64,000 nt of DNA, taken from NCBI GenBank assembly GCA_030867875.1, contig JAOWCC010001634.1, positions 102,899,321 to 102,963,320 on the forward strand, in the 5' to 3' direction. The notes beneath the pieces are model-generated. The model searched no databases, was not told the DNA's origin, and saw only the letters and a program-made list of their open reading frames with translations. The stretch's first letter is position 1. Every line of letters starts with the position of its first letter. The translations under genes and the position numbers were made by a program. This stretch comes from Actinernus sp. WN-2022. Lineage: Eukaryota; Cnidaria; Anthozoa; Actiniaria; Actinernidae. Positions 11,434-23,032 of this stretch are shown here, piece by piece.

Positions 11434-13350
11434 CTAGGACAGGTTTGACGAAAGCACTGCCATGCAGTACTCAATGATTTTGTCATAAAAATCTAGTGTT
11501 CCCAAGGCTAATTTCTTCGTGTCGAAATTACAGTTAAATAATAGATTGCCTCCAAACCTTTTTAGTTTCAGTTGAGGGATCTTTTTCCAGTTATCTGGTG
11601 TTCCGTCTGGGGCGCAGTTTTTTGTTACTAATCGTTTAATCCAAGCAATGTTTATCGCTTTTTCGATTAAAGCGAAATCTGGCAATCGCATTCCTCCAGC
11701 CTTATAATTTCCGATCATAGTAGAAGTTTTGACTTTAGGAGGCTTATTATTCCACACAAAATTACGAATTTCCTTATTTACTTCCTGAACAAATTTTAGA
11801 GGAACAACTAATACTGAGCTATTATATATAAGCTTAGAAAGACCAAGTGTTTTCACAATAACAATTCTCCCCCAAGTTGTCAGATCTCTGGACTTCCAGA
11901 TATTTAAAGTTTTATGTAGGGTGTCCAATTTGTCCCAAAAATTCTTCTTTTCACACGCCTTGTCGTCATACAAAAAGTGAACGCCTAAACAATAGATCAG
12001 ATCACGTGACCAGCGAATCTAATCTATTTCGCCAGGATCCCAGCCATAGACCCTCAGTTTTTTCTTTGTTAATTACTAAGCCAGAGCACCTTTTGAAACC
12101 CTCAAGAAGTGTACACAATGCATTACCGGAGTTAACATCATTCAGAAACACAGTCACTGTGGTATCATCAGCATATTGTGATAATACAATGCTACTTTTC
12201 TCCACAGGGATGCCCTTGATCTCTGCACTATCCCGTATTGTACACGCTAGAATTTCAACAGAGATGGTAAATAAAGCACCAGACAGTGGGCATCCTTGAC
12301 GTAACCCACGTGTTAATTCAAAGAAGTTTGAGGCAAAACCATTGTTTAAAACGCAACTCGATGGTCGAGTATAAAAGACTTTTACCCATTCTTTAAGTTG
12401 CGGACCAAAATTGAAAGTTTCAAGTGATTTGTAAATATAATTCCATTCAATAGAATCGAAGGTTTTCTTAAAGTCTAGGAAGATAGGTATCACTTCTATA
12501 TCTTTTTCTTTAGTATAGGTCAAAATGTTTGAAATCAGCCTGATGTTTTGTCCTATAAACCTTCCTTTGACGAAGCCCGTTTGGTCATTATGAATAATAT
12601 TAGGAATAACTTTTTCTATTCTCTTTGCAATAGCTTTAGTGGCAATTTTGTAATCTACATTAAGAAGAGAGATTGGCCGCCAGTTTTGTAAAAATTGTAA
12701 GTATTTCTTCTTTTTTGGGATTAGTGATATAACCCCTTGTCTCTGAGATATAGACATTAAGCTGTAGTTAAAACTATCAACCAAAGGTTCGCCTAACAAT
12801 TTCCGAAATCGCAAATAAAACTCAGCCTGAAGACCATCGATTCCAGGTGTGTTATTCTTCTTAAAAGACTTCAGTGCAGCAAAACATTCGTCTTCGGATA
12901 ATTGACCTTCGCATATTTCTGATTGTTGGTCGTTTAATTTTCATTTGGTTTAGATGGACTACCGAATAATTCCTTAAAACAGTTATTTTCTGGCTCAGTG
13001 GAAGTCGATGTATATAGAGTTTCATAAAAGTTCTTTTCTTCGTTCAAGATATCAGACTGGTCTGTTATTTCGGCCCCACTATCTAGTTTAAGCTTTGAGA
13101 TGAAATTTCTCCTGCTATTACGTTTTTCTAAATTGAAAACATATTTGGAGCTTCTTTTTCCATATTCAGCCCATCGAGCCCTGCTTCTAATCATTGATCC
13201 TCTAATTCTAAAATTGGAAATCTCTTCCAATTGATGCTTTAAGGTGTAATAATTTTCAGTCTTTTCTTTAGAGGGAGGCTTAGAGAGTTCCGATCTTGCT
13301 TTCTCAAACTGATCGTCTTCCAGTAACCGGCTTGTAGTCCCACAATACAA
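11434..13350 (-). pseudogene. Broken Tx1-like reverse transcriptase
   Basis: Three open blocks cover the protein. Residues coded at 12934-13320 hold the basic pre-RT box RSRARWAEYGKRSSKY. The block 12002-12814 holds LIPKK, NWRPISLLNVDYKI, QTGFVKGRFIG, FLDFKKTFDS (motif A), RQGCPLSGALF (motif B) and QYADDTT (catalytic motif C). The block 11434-11973 holds the thumb, with NIWKSRDLTTWGR. The catalytic aspartates are present, but frame breaks between the blocks prevent an intact product. Family role: target-primed reverse transcription. Confidence 0.85.
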
Positions 13351-13797
13351 CTTGCGCTCCTATGGCTATAGAGCATTTTCTTGTGCTGCGCCTACTCTGT
13401 GGAATTCCCTGCCACAGGATATAAGAGTCTGTGACTCACTTATGAGCTTCAAGAAGCAACTCAAGACCTATTTGTTCAAGAAGGCATTTTATTAATTCTA
13501 TACATATCTTTGTTTACTTTATACCATGTAACACGCAGATTGTTTTTATCATTTTACCTATAGTTAGTCTAGCTTAGTTTTTAGTTTCTCATTTCTATAA
13601 TGTTTTTAATTAGTTAGCTGTAATTGCAGGTTAATTTTTATTGTTGATATAGCTATTTATTAAATATTGTTGTGAGCGCGATTTTATTGTTACGCGCAGC
13701 CTTATGTATTTGTTAAGCGCTATTGGGCACTTATTCTCTGTGGAAACAGCGCTATATAAATAAAGATTATTATTATTATTATTATTATTAGAAGATC
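13325..13797 (+). mobile_element. 3' end of a CR1-type LINE nested in the Tx1 LINE
   Basis: The plus-strand frame reads through LRSYGYRAFS and APTLWNSLP to a stop at 13493-13495. This is the standard C-terminal module of CR1-like ORF2. A 3' UTR follows, then a (TTA)n tail near 13770-13790. Tx1 coding sequence resumes on the minus strand after the tail. Only the last 55 or so codons are present. Confidence 0.8.
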
Positions 13798-13918
13798 CTT
13801 TCCTCTTTTTTGCCTTTTCTTTTGAATATCTTCGTGCAGTGCGGCCTATGTCTGCCTTTATGAGGTCCCATTTCGATGACAGATTTTCTATCTCTCGGTA
13901 TTTTTCCTTACTTCGCAA

Positions 13919-15420
13919 AAAAAATTATGAGTCATTCTACTCAAAAGTATCAGAAATTGTAGATAAGCATATTCCATTAAAGCAACAATCTCGCAGAGCC
14001 ACTAAACTCCGGCTGTTCAAAACCTTGGATAACTCTTGCCTTATTTAAGTATCAATAAAAAAGAAAAATAATTATTACAAAAAGTATATAGCTTCTAAAC
14101 AAACCTATTACTTTACAAAATTTAAAATATATAGAAATCACCTAAAATCCTTAATTGCTCTTAACAAGAAAACATATTATAATAAATATTTCAGTAAACA
14201 TTCCAAGGATATCAAAAATATCTTGAAAGGTATAAAACAAATTGTCTCAACCAGGTCAAAAACATTGCACTTTCCATCTAAAATTATACTCCAGAATCAA
14301 AATGAATTAACCGACCCTTTAGCCATAGCTAATTCTTTTAATGATTACTTTGCTAACGTAGGAAAAAATCTTGCTAATGTTATTCCACAAACAAATAGAT
14401 CACCACTTGATTCTATTAAAAGTTCCATATCTAACAGTTTTTTTCCTGTCTCCCTGTACTTCTGATTAAATTCAAAGTGAAATTATAAATCTCTCTAAAA
14501 CTAAAGCTACTGGTCCTTTCAGTATACCTGTCTCAATTGTTAAAACTTTAAAGTCAGTAATATCAAAACCATTAGAAATAATTTACAATGCCTCTTTATC
14601 ATCAGGTATGGTCCCTGCAAAACTTAAAGTTGCACGTGTAATTCCAGTTTATAAAGCAGGCTCTAAAATGCTAAGATCGAACTATCGGCCTATATCATTA
14701 CTTCCTATATTTAATATAATTATGGAAAAACTGGTATACAAACGTCTACTTGCTTTTCTTGATAAATACCATTTGTTATGTGATTCTCAGTTTCGTTTTC
14801 GTCCTAAACACTCAACAATTCATGCCATTTTACTAATACTTGATAAGATAAACAATGCAATCGAAAACAACTTTTATTCTTGTGGAATTTTTCTAGATTT
14901 TAGTTAAGCCTTTGATATTGTCGATCACCAAATTCTTCTTAAAAACCTTGAATGTTATGGAATTAGAGGACTTCCAAATGCTTGGTTCTCATCATATTTA
15001 TCAAACATAATGATTTATAAGGCTTTAAATAACCTGTCTCCTGAATATTTATCCTCAAAATTTATACCACGTTCAGCCTCTACAAATTACAATCTTAGGG
15101 GCTCATCAACAAAACTAACTCTCGTACGGCCACGAACCAATTTCGGTAAAAAGGCTTTTCGCTTTAGTGGGGCTAAGTTATGGAATGAACTGCATGCCTG
15201 AGGATGTAAGGAAATCAACTAGTTTAAATAACTTCACTTTTAATCTTACGAAATCGAGTTATTTTAACCTTATGTAAATATTTCTTATATATGACATTCC
15301 TATTTTTCTTATTCGTCCCTGTAATATGGCTTTCATGTAAAACAGTTTCATATTTTAGTGTTTTTTTATCTATGTATGTAACTGATGATTTTCCATGTAT
15401 AAATAAAGATGTACTACTAC
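13919..15420 (+). pseudogene. 5'-truncated, internally deleted LINE (CR1/L2-like RT)
   Basis: The plus strand encodes the pre-RT segment, then NYRPISLLPIF, FRPKHSTIHAI and GIFLDFS, where motif A is followed by a stop (14905). It continues to GLPNAWFSSYLSN near 15005. There it jumps directly to the C-terminal module (YNLRGSS, GAKLWNEL), so the rest of the palm including the catalytic YADD box is deleted. Further stops occur at 14048 and 14465. The 3' end is near 15420, after AATAAAG and TACTAC repeats. Confidence 0.75.
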
Positions 15421-16325
15421 TAGTAGAACGAAGCAATAGAATTTGCCTCTTGATGGAAATTGACAAACATTGGTATCCATGTTTGAAATATTTTGCAAGG
15501 GGACGAGAACTTCCACTCTGCTTGAAAATAGCTCTATCAAAGTTTGGTTTCCACTGTATAGGTGCACAAAAAATAGAGTTGTTGATTTCCAAATTATGAA
15601 AGCAATGGAAAAGTACTAGACACAGAGCAATAAGAAATATTGGAGAGCTCTAGTGAGCACGTGCTCTCTCCGCCATCTTGGTTATGCTCTGAAAATGTGC
15701 AAGTTGTGAAAGCATCTAATGTTAAATATAGGAAATAGTAAATACGCAATTTCGGGATAAGCAACTTTTCTACATCCCGTTATCACTGCCATCACCGTCC
15801 TGGCTGCTAAACGTCCATATTGCATGATCGCGCGCATGTGCCACTGAAAAAATCTGGACCTCTTATTGTGTTAGTATTAATGGCAAGCTAGTCGAAAAAC
15901 GTGATAGAGGAAAACGATAATATTCATATTTTTTTAATATAGAAGGTAGCAGCCACCACCCCCTCCTTTAAAATCCCCTATCCGCCCCTGATAGGCTTTA
16001 GTGTTTCGGCTGTTAATAGGTGGTGCTGCCAGTTTCATAATTTCATCTTTGTTTGTGTTTTCTACATATACTGTAGTTGGCCGGCCAGTAGTCCCCGATG
16101 GACAAATCCCCAGATTGTAAATGTATCACTGCGGCCCACCGAAACCCTGAACCATCTGTCGACATCAGAAAGGCTACATGTTTCTCCAGCCTCCAAGGAA
16201 TGTAACTCTCCCAATGGTCTAAAACATTCCAGAACTCTGTATCTCTCTGTATCTGTTTATTTGATCGGTAAAGCTATTTGCATACAACCAATATAAATTA
16301 ATAAATACATAAATCAGTAAATCAG
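15421..16325. other. No gene recognised
   Basis: Unannotated sequence between two LINEs. A short A+T-rich microsatellite (AATA/AAATC type) lies at 16290-16340, at the 3' end of the next LINE. Confidence 0.5.
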
Positions 16326-16329
16326 TAAA

Positions 16330-17240
16330 TCGATTAACAACTAAATATAAGCTTATTGCAGAAAAGACAGGACTTGCTTACTAAAGCTTTCGGGGCTTTT
16401 TGTATTTACTACATGCTCTGGGAGATTATTCCAGGCAGGAATAGTGTGAAAAAAAAGAGTACTTGAAGACATCAGTGCGCACATTGAAGTGATTGTAATC
16501 TTTAGAGTGCTTCCGCCGTGTAACCCCGGTAGATAGGGCGGCATACTGGGTTGGCGCAATAGCGTTGAGGCCAAGGGTGGCTTTGTGAAAAAAGCTTAGG
16601 CGGAGGCACTCCCGCCGTTTAGAAAGGAGGGGCCAGTTCAGGTTAGACAACATGGAGCTGACACTGGACTCCCTCGAGTAGTCCCGGTACACGAACCGTG
16701 CCGCACGTCTTTGCACTTTTTCCAACTGGTTTACATTACGCTAAGTATAAGGATCCCATGCTGAGCATGCGTATTCCATCATGGGGTGAACAAGAGTGAG
16801 GTAAAGCCTAGCCTTAACCTCATGAGTAGAATGATAGAAGTTCCTTGAGATAAAATTCAGCGTCCTGCTTGCCTTACTTGACACATGGTCACAGTGCTTA
16901 TTGGAACGAAGATCTGAGGACAGGATGACTCCAAGATAAGGGTGAGTCAGTTTTCTTAAGAGCCTTGCCATCCAGGAAATAGGTGGTAATAATTGGAGAC
17001 TGGCTGCGCGAGATATGCATTGTGAAGCATTTCTCACAATTGAATCGCATTTGCCATTTCTTGGCCCATAATGATAGGGTATCAAGGTCAGTTTAAAGCA
17101 CTTCAGGAGAGAGTTCAGAAGACAACTGGAGATATATAATGCAGTCATCAGCAAAAAGACGGATCTGAGAGGAGATGCCTTGAGGGAGGTCATCAATGAA
17201 CAAAAGAAAGAGTAGGGGTCCAAGTACGGACGTTACTGTA
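16330..17240 (-). pseudogene. 5'-truncated LINE, RT second half
   Basis: The minus strand begins at GTVTSVLGPLLFLLFIDDLP (motif B region). It continues with IRLFADDCIIY (catalytic motif C), the thumb (YLGVILSSDL), EYACSAWDPYT, VQRRAARFV and a terminal AWNNLP module. The 5' end abuts a DIRS-like fragment at about 17240. Frame changes near 16740 and 16570 break the frame. Confidence 0.8.
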
Positions 17241-17960
17241 CCACTGTCACTTGAGTGCGGTTTGTTAGAAAGCGCTCTATCCAAGATAAAGTGCTGCCCT
17301 TCAAGCTCTTGCCTGAGCGCCGCGGTTAGAGACACTTCACCACCTCTTGAAGCCTTCCCAATGGCTGTTGACATTTCTCTAATGTAAAATTTTGTCTCCG
17401 GAAAAGCTAGCGAAAAAGACACACACTTCCCCAATAGTCGTTGCAGAGACTTCAAAGACGTAGTAAATTTGTTAGAAAATATGTGTTCTCGCAATTTTGC
17501 GAATTTTTCTGAAGGAACCATAAGTGCATGGACCTGGACCTGTCAACTACCATTCCAAGATAGACAATGTGGGTGGTTGGTACGATAACACACTTAGATA
17601 ATCCCAGACAATAATCCAGGTGAATGAAGACTTTGTAGACAATATACAAAGCTGCCTCAGCCGCTACCTTGCTGTATTCGCGCTCCCGCAATTCGATGGT
17701 CCGGGACCAATAACCATCGGCGCTAAAAATGTCACCAATCAGACGGTCGTCAATGTAGAGAGCGGTCGTAATTCCTACCCTTCTGAAAAAAACTCGTAGA
17801 GCTCAAGCCCACTGTCTGGTAAACAAATGGAGAATTCTTCCATCCAAAAGAGAGGGTGATTCCTACCAGCCACCAACCTTGCCACTATATCCCGAAATAC
17901 TGTTGGGACCCCTCAGAAATCAAGATATGGTCATAACCAGATTTGTCATCAATTTTCGTT
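17240..17960 (-). pseudogene. DIRS-like retroelement RT/RNase H fragment
   Basis: On the minus strand YIDDRLIG (the Y-x-DD box) lies near 17730-17755. It is followed by a thumb with LGLSKCVIVPT and VYLGMVVD, then LLGKCVSFSLAFPETKFYIREM. The K-x-x-x-x-P-T, Y-L-G and L-x-GK-x-x-S-x-x-x-A-x-P order is that of DIRS/Ngaro-type reverse transcriptases. A frame change is seen near 17500. It is truncated on both sides. Gypsy-like RT is the main alternative. Confidence 0.6.
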
Positions 17961-18840
17961 ACATTCCATAAATTGAAGAACCTTGCTTTCGATACACAAC
18001 CTTGGTTTGTTGGGTTCTACTGTCAATGGGAGAACAAGCCAAGGTGGAGATATCTCATTGACCGCAAAGCACCAGTCCTAATTCGCTGTAGAAGACAATC
18101 CGTTATACTTGCCACAACAACAATCCCTTATTCTTGCCACACTGTCGCTGACGGTTTGGCAAGAAGTCAACTTGAGAAACAGGAAAAATATGGAGTCAGC
18201 CTCGATGTAGCTAGGGAAACAACAGATCCGAGCTCCGAGCTCCACGCTAAATTCCAATTCGATCTGTGGATTAGCTGGAACCTGGCTTTGATCAGCCCCC
18301 ATGGTTGTTTCAGGTCTCGTTAGAAACTCAGAGTTGTTTTTTTTCAGAGAGTTTCCGGGAAAATGACCACCGTATCCCGATGAATCGAACTCAAGGGCAT
18401 GCCCTATTAGGCAAAGCGCTTGTGGGGTCACTTCCCAGTACTCGAGTCCACTGAGAGAAAAAGAAAGAAAACGGGCGATGAAAAACGGTAAAATAGCTAC
18501 ATGGAAAATAAAACGAAACAACGAGACATGATTTATGCCAAAAAACGAAATTTACAGAGAAATAGTAGTAATACAGTAGTGCCATTTATGAAGTTAAATT
18601 CTAACGTTAACTTGTCCAATAGGCCCTCACTAGAACCGCTTCTTCAGACAAGCTCTCGTAAAATGACCAGGTTCATCACAAACCCAGAACCATTGTTGGA
18701 GGCGTGGCCATCCCCCTGTCCTGTCGCGCTGATATGCACCTCTCGTCTACCAGCTGTGGATGCTTGATGAGGAATTGCTCGATAATGTGTCCGAAGACTA
18801 CTGCAATGCTGATCAAATACAGCGCTTGTCGAGGTTTATA
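17961..18840. other. No gene recognised
   Basis: Mixed sequence with short open frames but no motif. A weak pol III B-box-like stretch near 18380 has no credible partner and was not called. Confidence 0.4.
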
Positions 18841-18845
18841 CGATA

Positions 18846-18875
18846 TTTCGGCTTACCAGTACCAACCTTCTTCAG
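18846..18875 (-). ncRNA. Degenerate hammerhead-ribozyme-like motif of a PLE end
   Basis: The minus strand reads CTGAAGA (18869-18875), an extra A, a partly paired stem, then GAAA (18846-18849). This matches the arrangement at the three better PLE copies. Here stem II keeps only about four pairs, so activity is unlikely. No adjacent PLE coding sequence is visible. Confidence 0.45.
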
Positions 18876-18929
18876 GTTTATTTTACAGTGGAGGTCACAA
18901 ATGGATACAAGGCTTATATATATGGTTAA

Positions 18930-20420
18930 TTAGGTAATGAGCGGAAATTACAAAATCGTTGACATATGTTTTATACAAAAACATAAAAGGAAACAAGAAG
19001 CTGCACGCAGCTTGAACTCCGGCGTATCTTTTGTAACGCGGATGATCTCACACACCTGCGTGTTTGGCACATTACTACGCACAATCAGATATGAAAGTAC
19101 GCACACAGTCGATCTCATATAAAACTCCACACGAGTCAGAACACGAGCGACTTCAAGTAAGCCAGGCTACCCTAGGATAACACAGGTAGCCCAAACATAC
19201 TAGGATCCAAATACTATGATCATCTGATCTAAAACTCCACATGAGTCAGGAAACGAGTGAACACGAGTGTACAGCGGTTCATAATTTAATTAACAAAAAA
19301 AAAAAATACCAGGAGTATATTAAACAGGAGTGTTCCTGTGTCCTTGTGTTGGCCCCTGAACACAGTAGATGGTGTGTCTATTTATAGCCATGAAGTTCTG
19401 GTATACAATTACGTTGTCTTTTGTTTTCTTGCGCTTTAGTATTTTTTAGCAGTTTGAACCGTGTTAATTACAATTTTTCAGTGCATCCTGATTGGTTAAA
19501 AGTGACGGCGTTTGTTCCTTCTCGCTGAAAACTCTGTGTTAAAAATAACTCTACCGTCTACAGTGTTGTGTGACAATATAATGTGGGAAGAGGTACACTC
19601 CTCTGTAATAATAATAATTGTTTTATCGTCTTAGTTGTTTCGGGTTACCTGTGTATCAGTGCGGTACCAGACCAAAACAAATTGCATCCAAATACTACGA
19701 GGATCTGATCTAGAACACCACACGAGTGAACACGAGTACACTAGCTAGCGTTTCATCATTTAATTAACCAACATTTACAATTAAAAATAAATTCTGTTAT
19801 CGTCTTGGTTGTTTCGGGTCACCTGTGTAAATGCATGCCGCGAGAATCTGCAAAAGCAGCAGATTGCGTTACTACCTGTGACCCAGTGTGCGCCCATGAA
19901 TCGTTGCAGGTGAGCAATGTTTTGATTAATCTGATATTGTGGTCAGTAAAAATATTTGTTTGCAGAAGTACACAATTTCAAGTTGACTGCCGTAAATGGT
20001 TGGATAGGAAGTAGATTTGATTACATACATGTACATGTATAGAACTTACGAACAATAGAGCCTGATTTCTACGAAATCTAATAGAACAAAAATAGTATGT
20101 AGTCTTATGATTACAGAGTTACAAAGTGAATATACAAGAAAAGAAAAAGACTTACTTATTCTATTAAAATATTAAATAGATAAATGATGAAGGCTTAAAG
20201 TTAAGCGGTTAAGACTTAAGTAACAATAAGTGCAAAAATATATGCCGTTTTTTTCGGGCTACCTGTGTTATCCTTGTGCAAACAAAACAACTATGAAACT
20301 GTTGATTGCTGAAGAGATCGAGTGCCACTACATGGCAATTAAAATCGACAAATTGCCAGTTGAGAAAGCCGTACGAGTTTGCTTAACCGTTATGAGTTTG
20401 TTTCTCAACGGCCGCATAAA
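18930..20420. repeat. Dispersed repeats, two diverged copies, no gene
   Basis: The block around 19195-19290 recurs in diverged form at 19680-19770, sharing ATCTGATCT, CGAGTGAACACGAGT and TTTAATTAAC. A segment ending TTTCGGGTTACCTGTGT at 19640 recurs at 19815 and 20255. Tandem segmental copying of an unidentified repeat is the simplest reading. Confidence 0.5.
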
Positions 20421-20429
20421 TAAAAGCTA

Positions 20430-20515
20430 ATATATAATAATAATATAATCGATTTATGTACCGCTATTCCATAAAGTCCCATAGCGCTTTACAATACAAC
20501 AAATATTAAAAACTT
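20430..20515 (-). repeat. LINE 3' tail only
   Basis: A TAATAATAT microsatellite is followed by sequence containing AAGTCCCATAGCGCTTTACA. The pattern (short microsatellite next to an AGCGC-containing UTR) is the same as at the 3' ends of the LINEs at 13325-13797 and 58010-59235. No coding part remains. Confidence 0.5.
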
Positions 20516-20910
20516 ACTAAAAATGTTGCGCAATAATACAGATACTGTAACGTATCATTTTACAAGTAGCCTGCGTAGCAAGCCCAGGGGGAATTGGGAA
20601 GAGGAGGGAGGAGGGCAGAGGGAGGGAATTGAAAGAGGGGGGAGGGGGAATGGGGAGAGGAAAGGGAAAGGAGGGCTTTCAACGAACCCCCCGTTTTTTC
20701 CCTTACGCCCCCAAGTTATAAATTCATTTTTAGTGTCGTCTGACATGTCATCTGTCACAATCAACCAATCAACTTCCTTGTTTCTGTCTGTTTCAAATGT
20801 TTGACCTTCGGTACGAAGGAAGTTCAAAATGACCCCTAGGAAAAACGAAGACAGAGGTGAAACATTTGGGCTAGAAAATTGATTTCTGCATGGATTTTCA
20901 CCAAATAAAC

Positions 20911-20915
20911 ACTCT
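20911..20915. repeat. Left target-site duplication of the Polinton
   Basis: ACTCT immediately precedes the left terminus AGTAGTAT. The same five bases follow the right terminus at 35694-35698. Polintons usually duplicate about six bases; only five agree here. Confidence 0.75.
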
Positions 20916-21244
20916 AGTAGTATATAAACTGCCGGTTCTGGTACAGCATCAACGTCTTATTAACGTTTTCTTATGTGTGTCACATCCGATGACCCCCTCC
21001 CTCACCGCATTCGTCGTACCAAATCCCACCTTATTATCATAGATGTTGTAATTTGGTACGACAAATGCGTTGGGGTTCGGGGGCCATCAAACGTGACACA
21101 CATAAGAAAACGTTAATAAGACGTCGATGCTGCACAATAACCACCACTTTATATACTACTCTAGTACAATGTTTTGTATTTCGATGCCCTATTAGAGAAA
21201 GGGGTCAGTATAAGATAGTACATCTTATTGTATTTCGATACCCT
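20916..21244 (+). repeat. Left terminal inverted repeat of the Polinton, palindromic
   Basis: It matches 35361-35693 in reverse complement. Bases 20946-21130 are themselves an imperfect palindrome. The outer arms contain AACGTTTTCTTATGTGTGTC and its complement. The inner arms contain TCGTCGTACCAAAT and ATTTGGTACGAC. This stretch could fold into a long cruciform. Confidence 0.9.
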
Positions 21245-21314
21245 CGCGTTACCTATTTGTTGTCCAGTTTAAAAAGCAATTAGAGATACGCTATTACAAG
21301 GTATATATCACACG

Positions 21315-21756
21315 ATGACTGATATAATAACTTGCGATTGGTTGATGCGGGGTAAGGACACGAAATGCGTAAGGAAGTGTTCTAAGATATCAGAGTACTG
21401 TACTCAACACAACTTTCAGATACAAAGAGCTAGGGAGCGCTACATTCGTTCCATGTTCGAAGTGCGGTCGTGGTTGCCGTACTAGTTACGGACTTTGTAC
21501 GAAGTGTGGTGCACCACAGCGCCGTATCATTCGTGAGAAGAAATACCTCGAGACGAAACTTCGCAATAAGGATTGCTTTTCAAATGTGTTGGCGGAATTG
21601 AAGGACCACAAGGTGGAATTGAAGGACCACATGATTCCTAGACGATTAGAAATCGCGATATATAAAAATTTAAAAAAAAAAAAAAAAAAGAAGAAAGATA
21701 GACAGGATGCCCACTCCTATCTTCCTTCTTTTTTCCCTCTTTTAAACAATAGATAG
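21315..21756 (+). pseudogene. Small Cys-rich zinc-binding-like protein of the Polinton, frameshifted
   Basis: An ATG at 21315 opens a 56-codon frame (stop 21483-21485) with several Cys and one His that look like zinc ligands. From about 21446 the +1 frame continues with a C-x-x-C...C-x-x-C ribbon (CSKCG and CTKCG), then a basic region, and stops at 21754-21756. The second frame runs through an A-rich tract (about 21671-21689) giving a poly-Lys end. A single frameshift around 21446-21450 separates two halves of what was probably one gene. Nucleic-acid binding is plausible from the ribbon and charge; the family is not recognised. Confidence 0.55.
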
Positions 21757-21778
21757 ACCTATAGTATACACCACTAGT

Positions 21779-22700
21779 ATGGACAACCTACTTGTCTTGC
21801 TTGGTATTAATCCTCCTATTCCACGACCACATATCAATCCCACTGAAACGTGCTCAGAATGTCTATGTCCAATGAAGGTGGTAGGAACTGAATTCATATG
21901 TTCCACCTGTGGCCTTATTTCTGAGGCTGAATTTAGCGAAGAAACGATCGAAGTTGCTACTCGGTTGCGTATAGTAGGTCCAGATAGCTTTCAACATCAA
22001 CGCGATCTCGATCGTATGAGCCCAACAGATAATCAATAATTTCAGCATCGCACAACTATGAGAGAACTACAGGCATACAACGATGCTTATAAACAAAACC
22101 ACAAGCTCTTATTTCCTACAAATGTCTTAGTAATCGTAGCCGACGCATTCATCCAATCGAAGAAAGTTTGTGTCAAGCGTAGTCATGCTAAGAGAACTAT
22201 TTTAGCTGCTCTACTTTACCAGGCATGTATACAATGTGGGTTTGTTCGCTCCGGCTAAAAATAAGGTTGCTAATTTCATGCAACTCGACAACCATCGCAT
22301 CTATAGCGGTAACGACTTTATACACTCGCTACATGCCGACAACAAAATCGATATTGACTTAAATGCCGATCGCATAGCTCCACATATAGCAACGACCTTT
22401 GCAAAGCTTGACCTACATGAAGCACATCTACAACAAATAGTATACGAGATCGTTAACATAGCAATCGAAGACCATATAGGTCTAAACTCCCGACTCCACG
22501 CCAAAGTTGTTGGAGCAAGCTACGAGGTGCTTCGTCGTTCAGGATCTCGTATATCTCTTATTGACGTTGTTAAACTATGTGGTACACATAAGAGTTCGAT
22601 CGTACGTTTTATCAATGAGTTGCTTGCCTACCATTCCCACTTTAAACCTATCTATGATAAACACGAACTAAATAGTAGTCGAACGATAACCGCCGAGTAA
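21779..22700 (+). pseudogene. TFIIB/VLTF3-like transcription factor of the Polinton, broken
   Basis: Residues 25-44 form a zinc ribbon with paired C-x-x-C knuckles (CSEC and CSTCG). After an in-frame TAA (22037-22039), the same frame holds a helical domain with RTILAALLYQACIQCGFVR, resembling the first cyclin-like repeat of TFIIB and of virus late transcription factor 3. A frameshift near 22245 leads to a second repeat with KVVGASYEVLRRSG and a helix-turn-helix-like VVKLCGTHKSSIVRFI. The ribbon-plus-two-cyclin layout is that of initiation factors that recruit RNA polymerase to promoters. In this element it would have served element-encoded transcription. Which of the two families it belongs to is unsettled. 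Confidence 0.6.
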
Positions 22701-23032
22701 GAATTCTAGTCTGTTTCATATGCAAATTCCCGTTGTTTTGTCACGTACTATCGTTTCATCAGCCAAGGGGGCTAATGTATAAATTCCTAAGCGACCCAAT
22801 TTACTTCGAACGAGTGAAACTGGGGCGCTAAGGCATGCGAATAAAATTTGGCGAGACTGAATTTTGCGTACGACTTTGTTTCGTCACTACGGACAACCTC
22901 CCACGCTTGATGATGTAATGTGGCAAGACAGAAATTTACGTACGAACCAGACGTAGGAATTAAATTATACGAAGATTTTCGTAAAGTTAAAGTAAAATCC
23001 ACGCTGGTTTCTTTCGTAGGAGATATCGATTC
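22701..23032. other. Intergenic gap between convergent Polinton genes
   Basis: About 330 bases between the transcription-factor gene (plus) and the membrane-protein gene (minus). Short open frames on both strands show no motif. I see no gene and no clear regulatory signal. Confidence 0.5.

Larger units (their letters stand above)
9890..13918 (-). mobile_element. Tx1-like (L1-group) LINE carrying nested insertions
   Basis: Reading the minus strand from 13918 leftwards gives a basic pre-RT segment, the RSRARW-x-E box, the reverse transcriptase, the post-RT W-x-x-R-x-LT-x-x-GR segment, and a terminal C-x-x-C...EHLFWNC zinc knuckle (about 10810-10880). This is the L1/Tx1 ORF2 order. It is interrupted by a CR1 fragment (about 13325-13797), a TA-flanked MITE (10288-10448) and a 35-bp hairpin insertion (10775-10809). 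The endonuclease is absent, so the copy is 5' truncated. Confidence 0.8.

Noticed and set aside
18370..18470. tRNA-like or SINE promoter
   Set aside because: Only a B-box-like stretch is present. No A box at proper spacing and no cloverleaf.
20555..20830. Overlapping open frames on both strands in the G-rich block
   Set aside because: Low-complexity purine/pyrimidine composition explains them. The block is an inverted end of a repeat.
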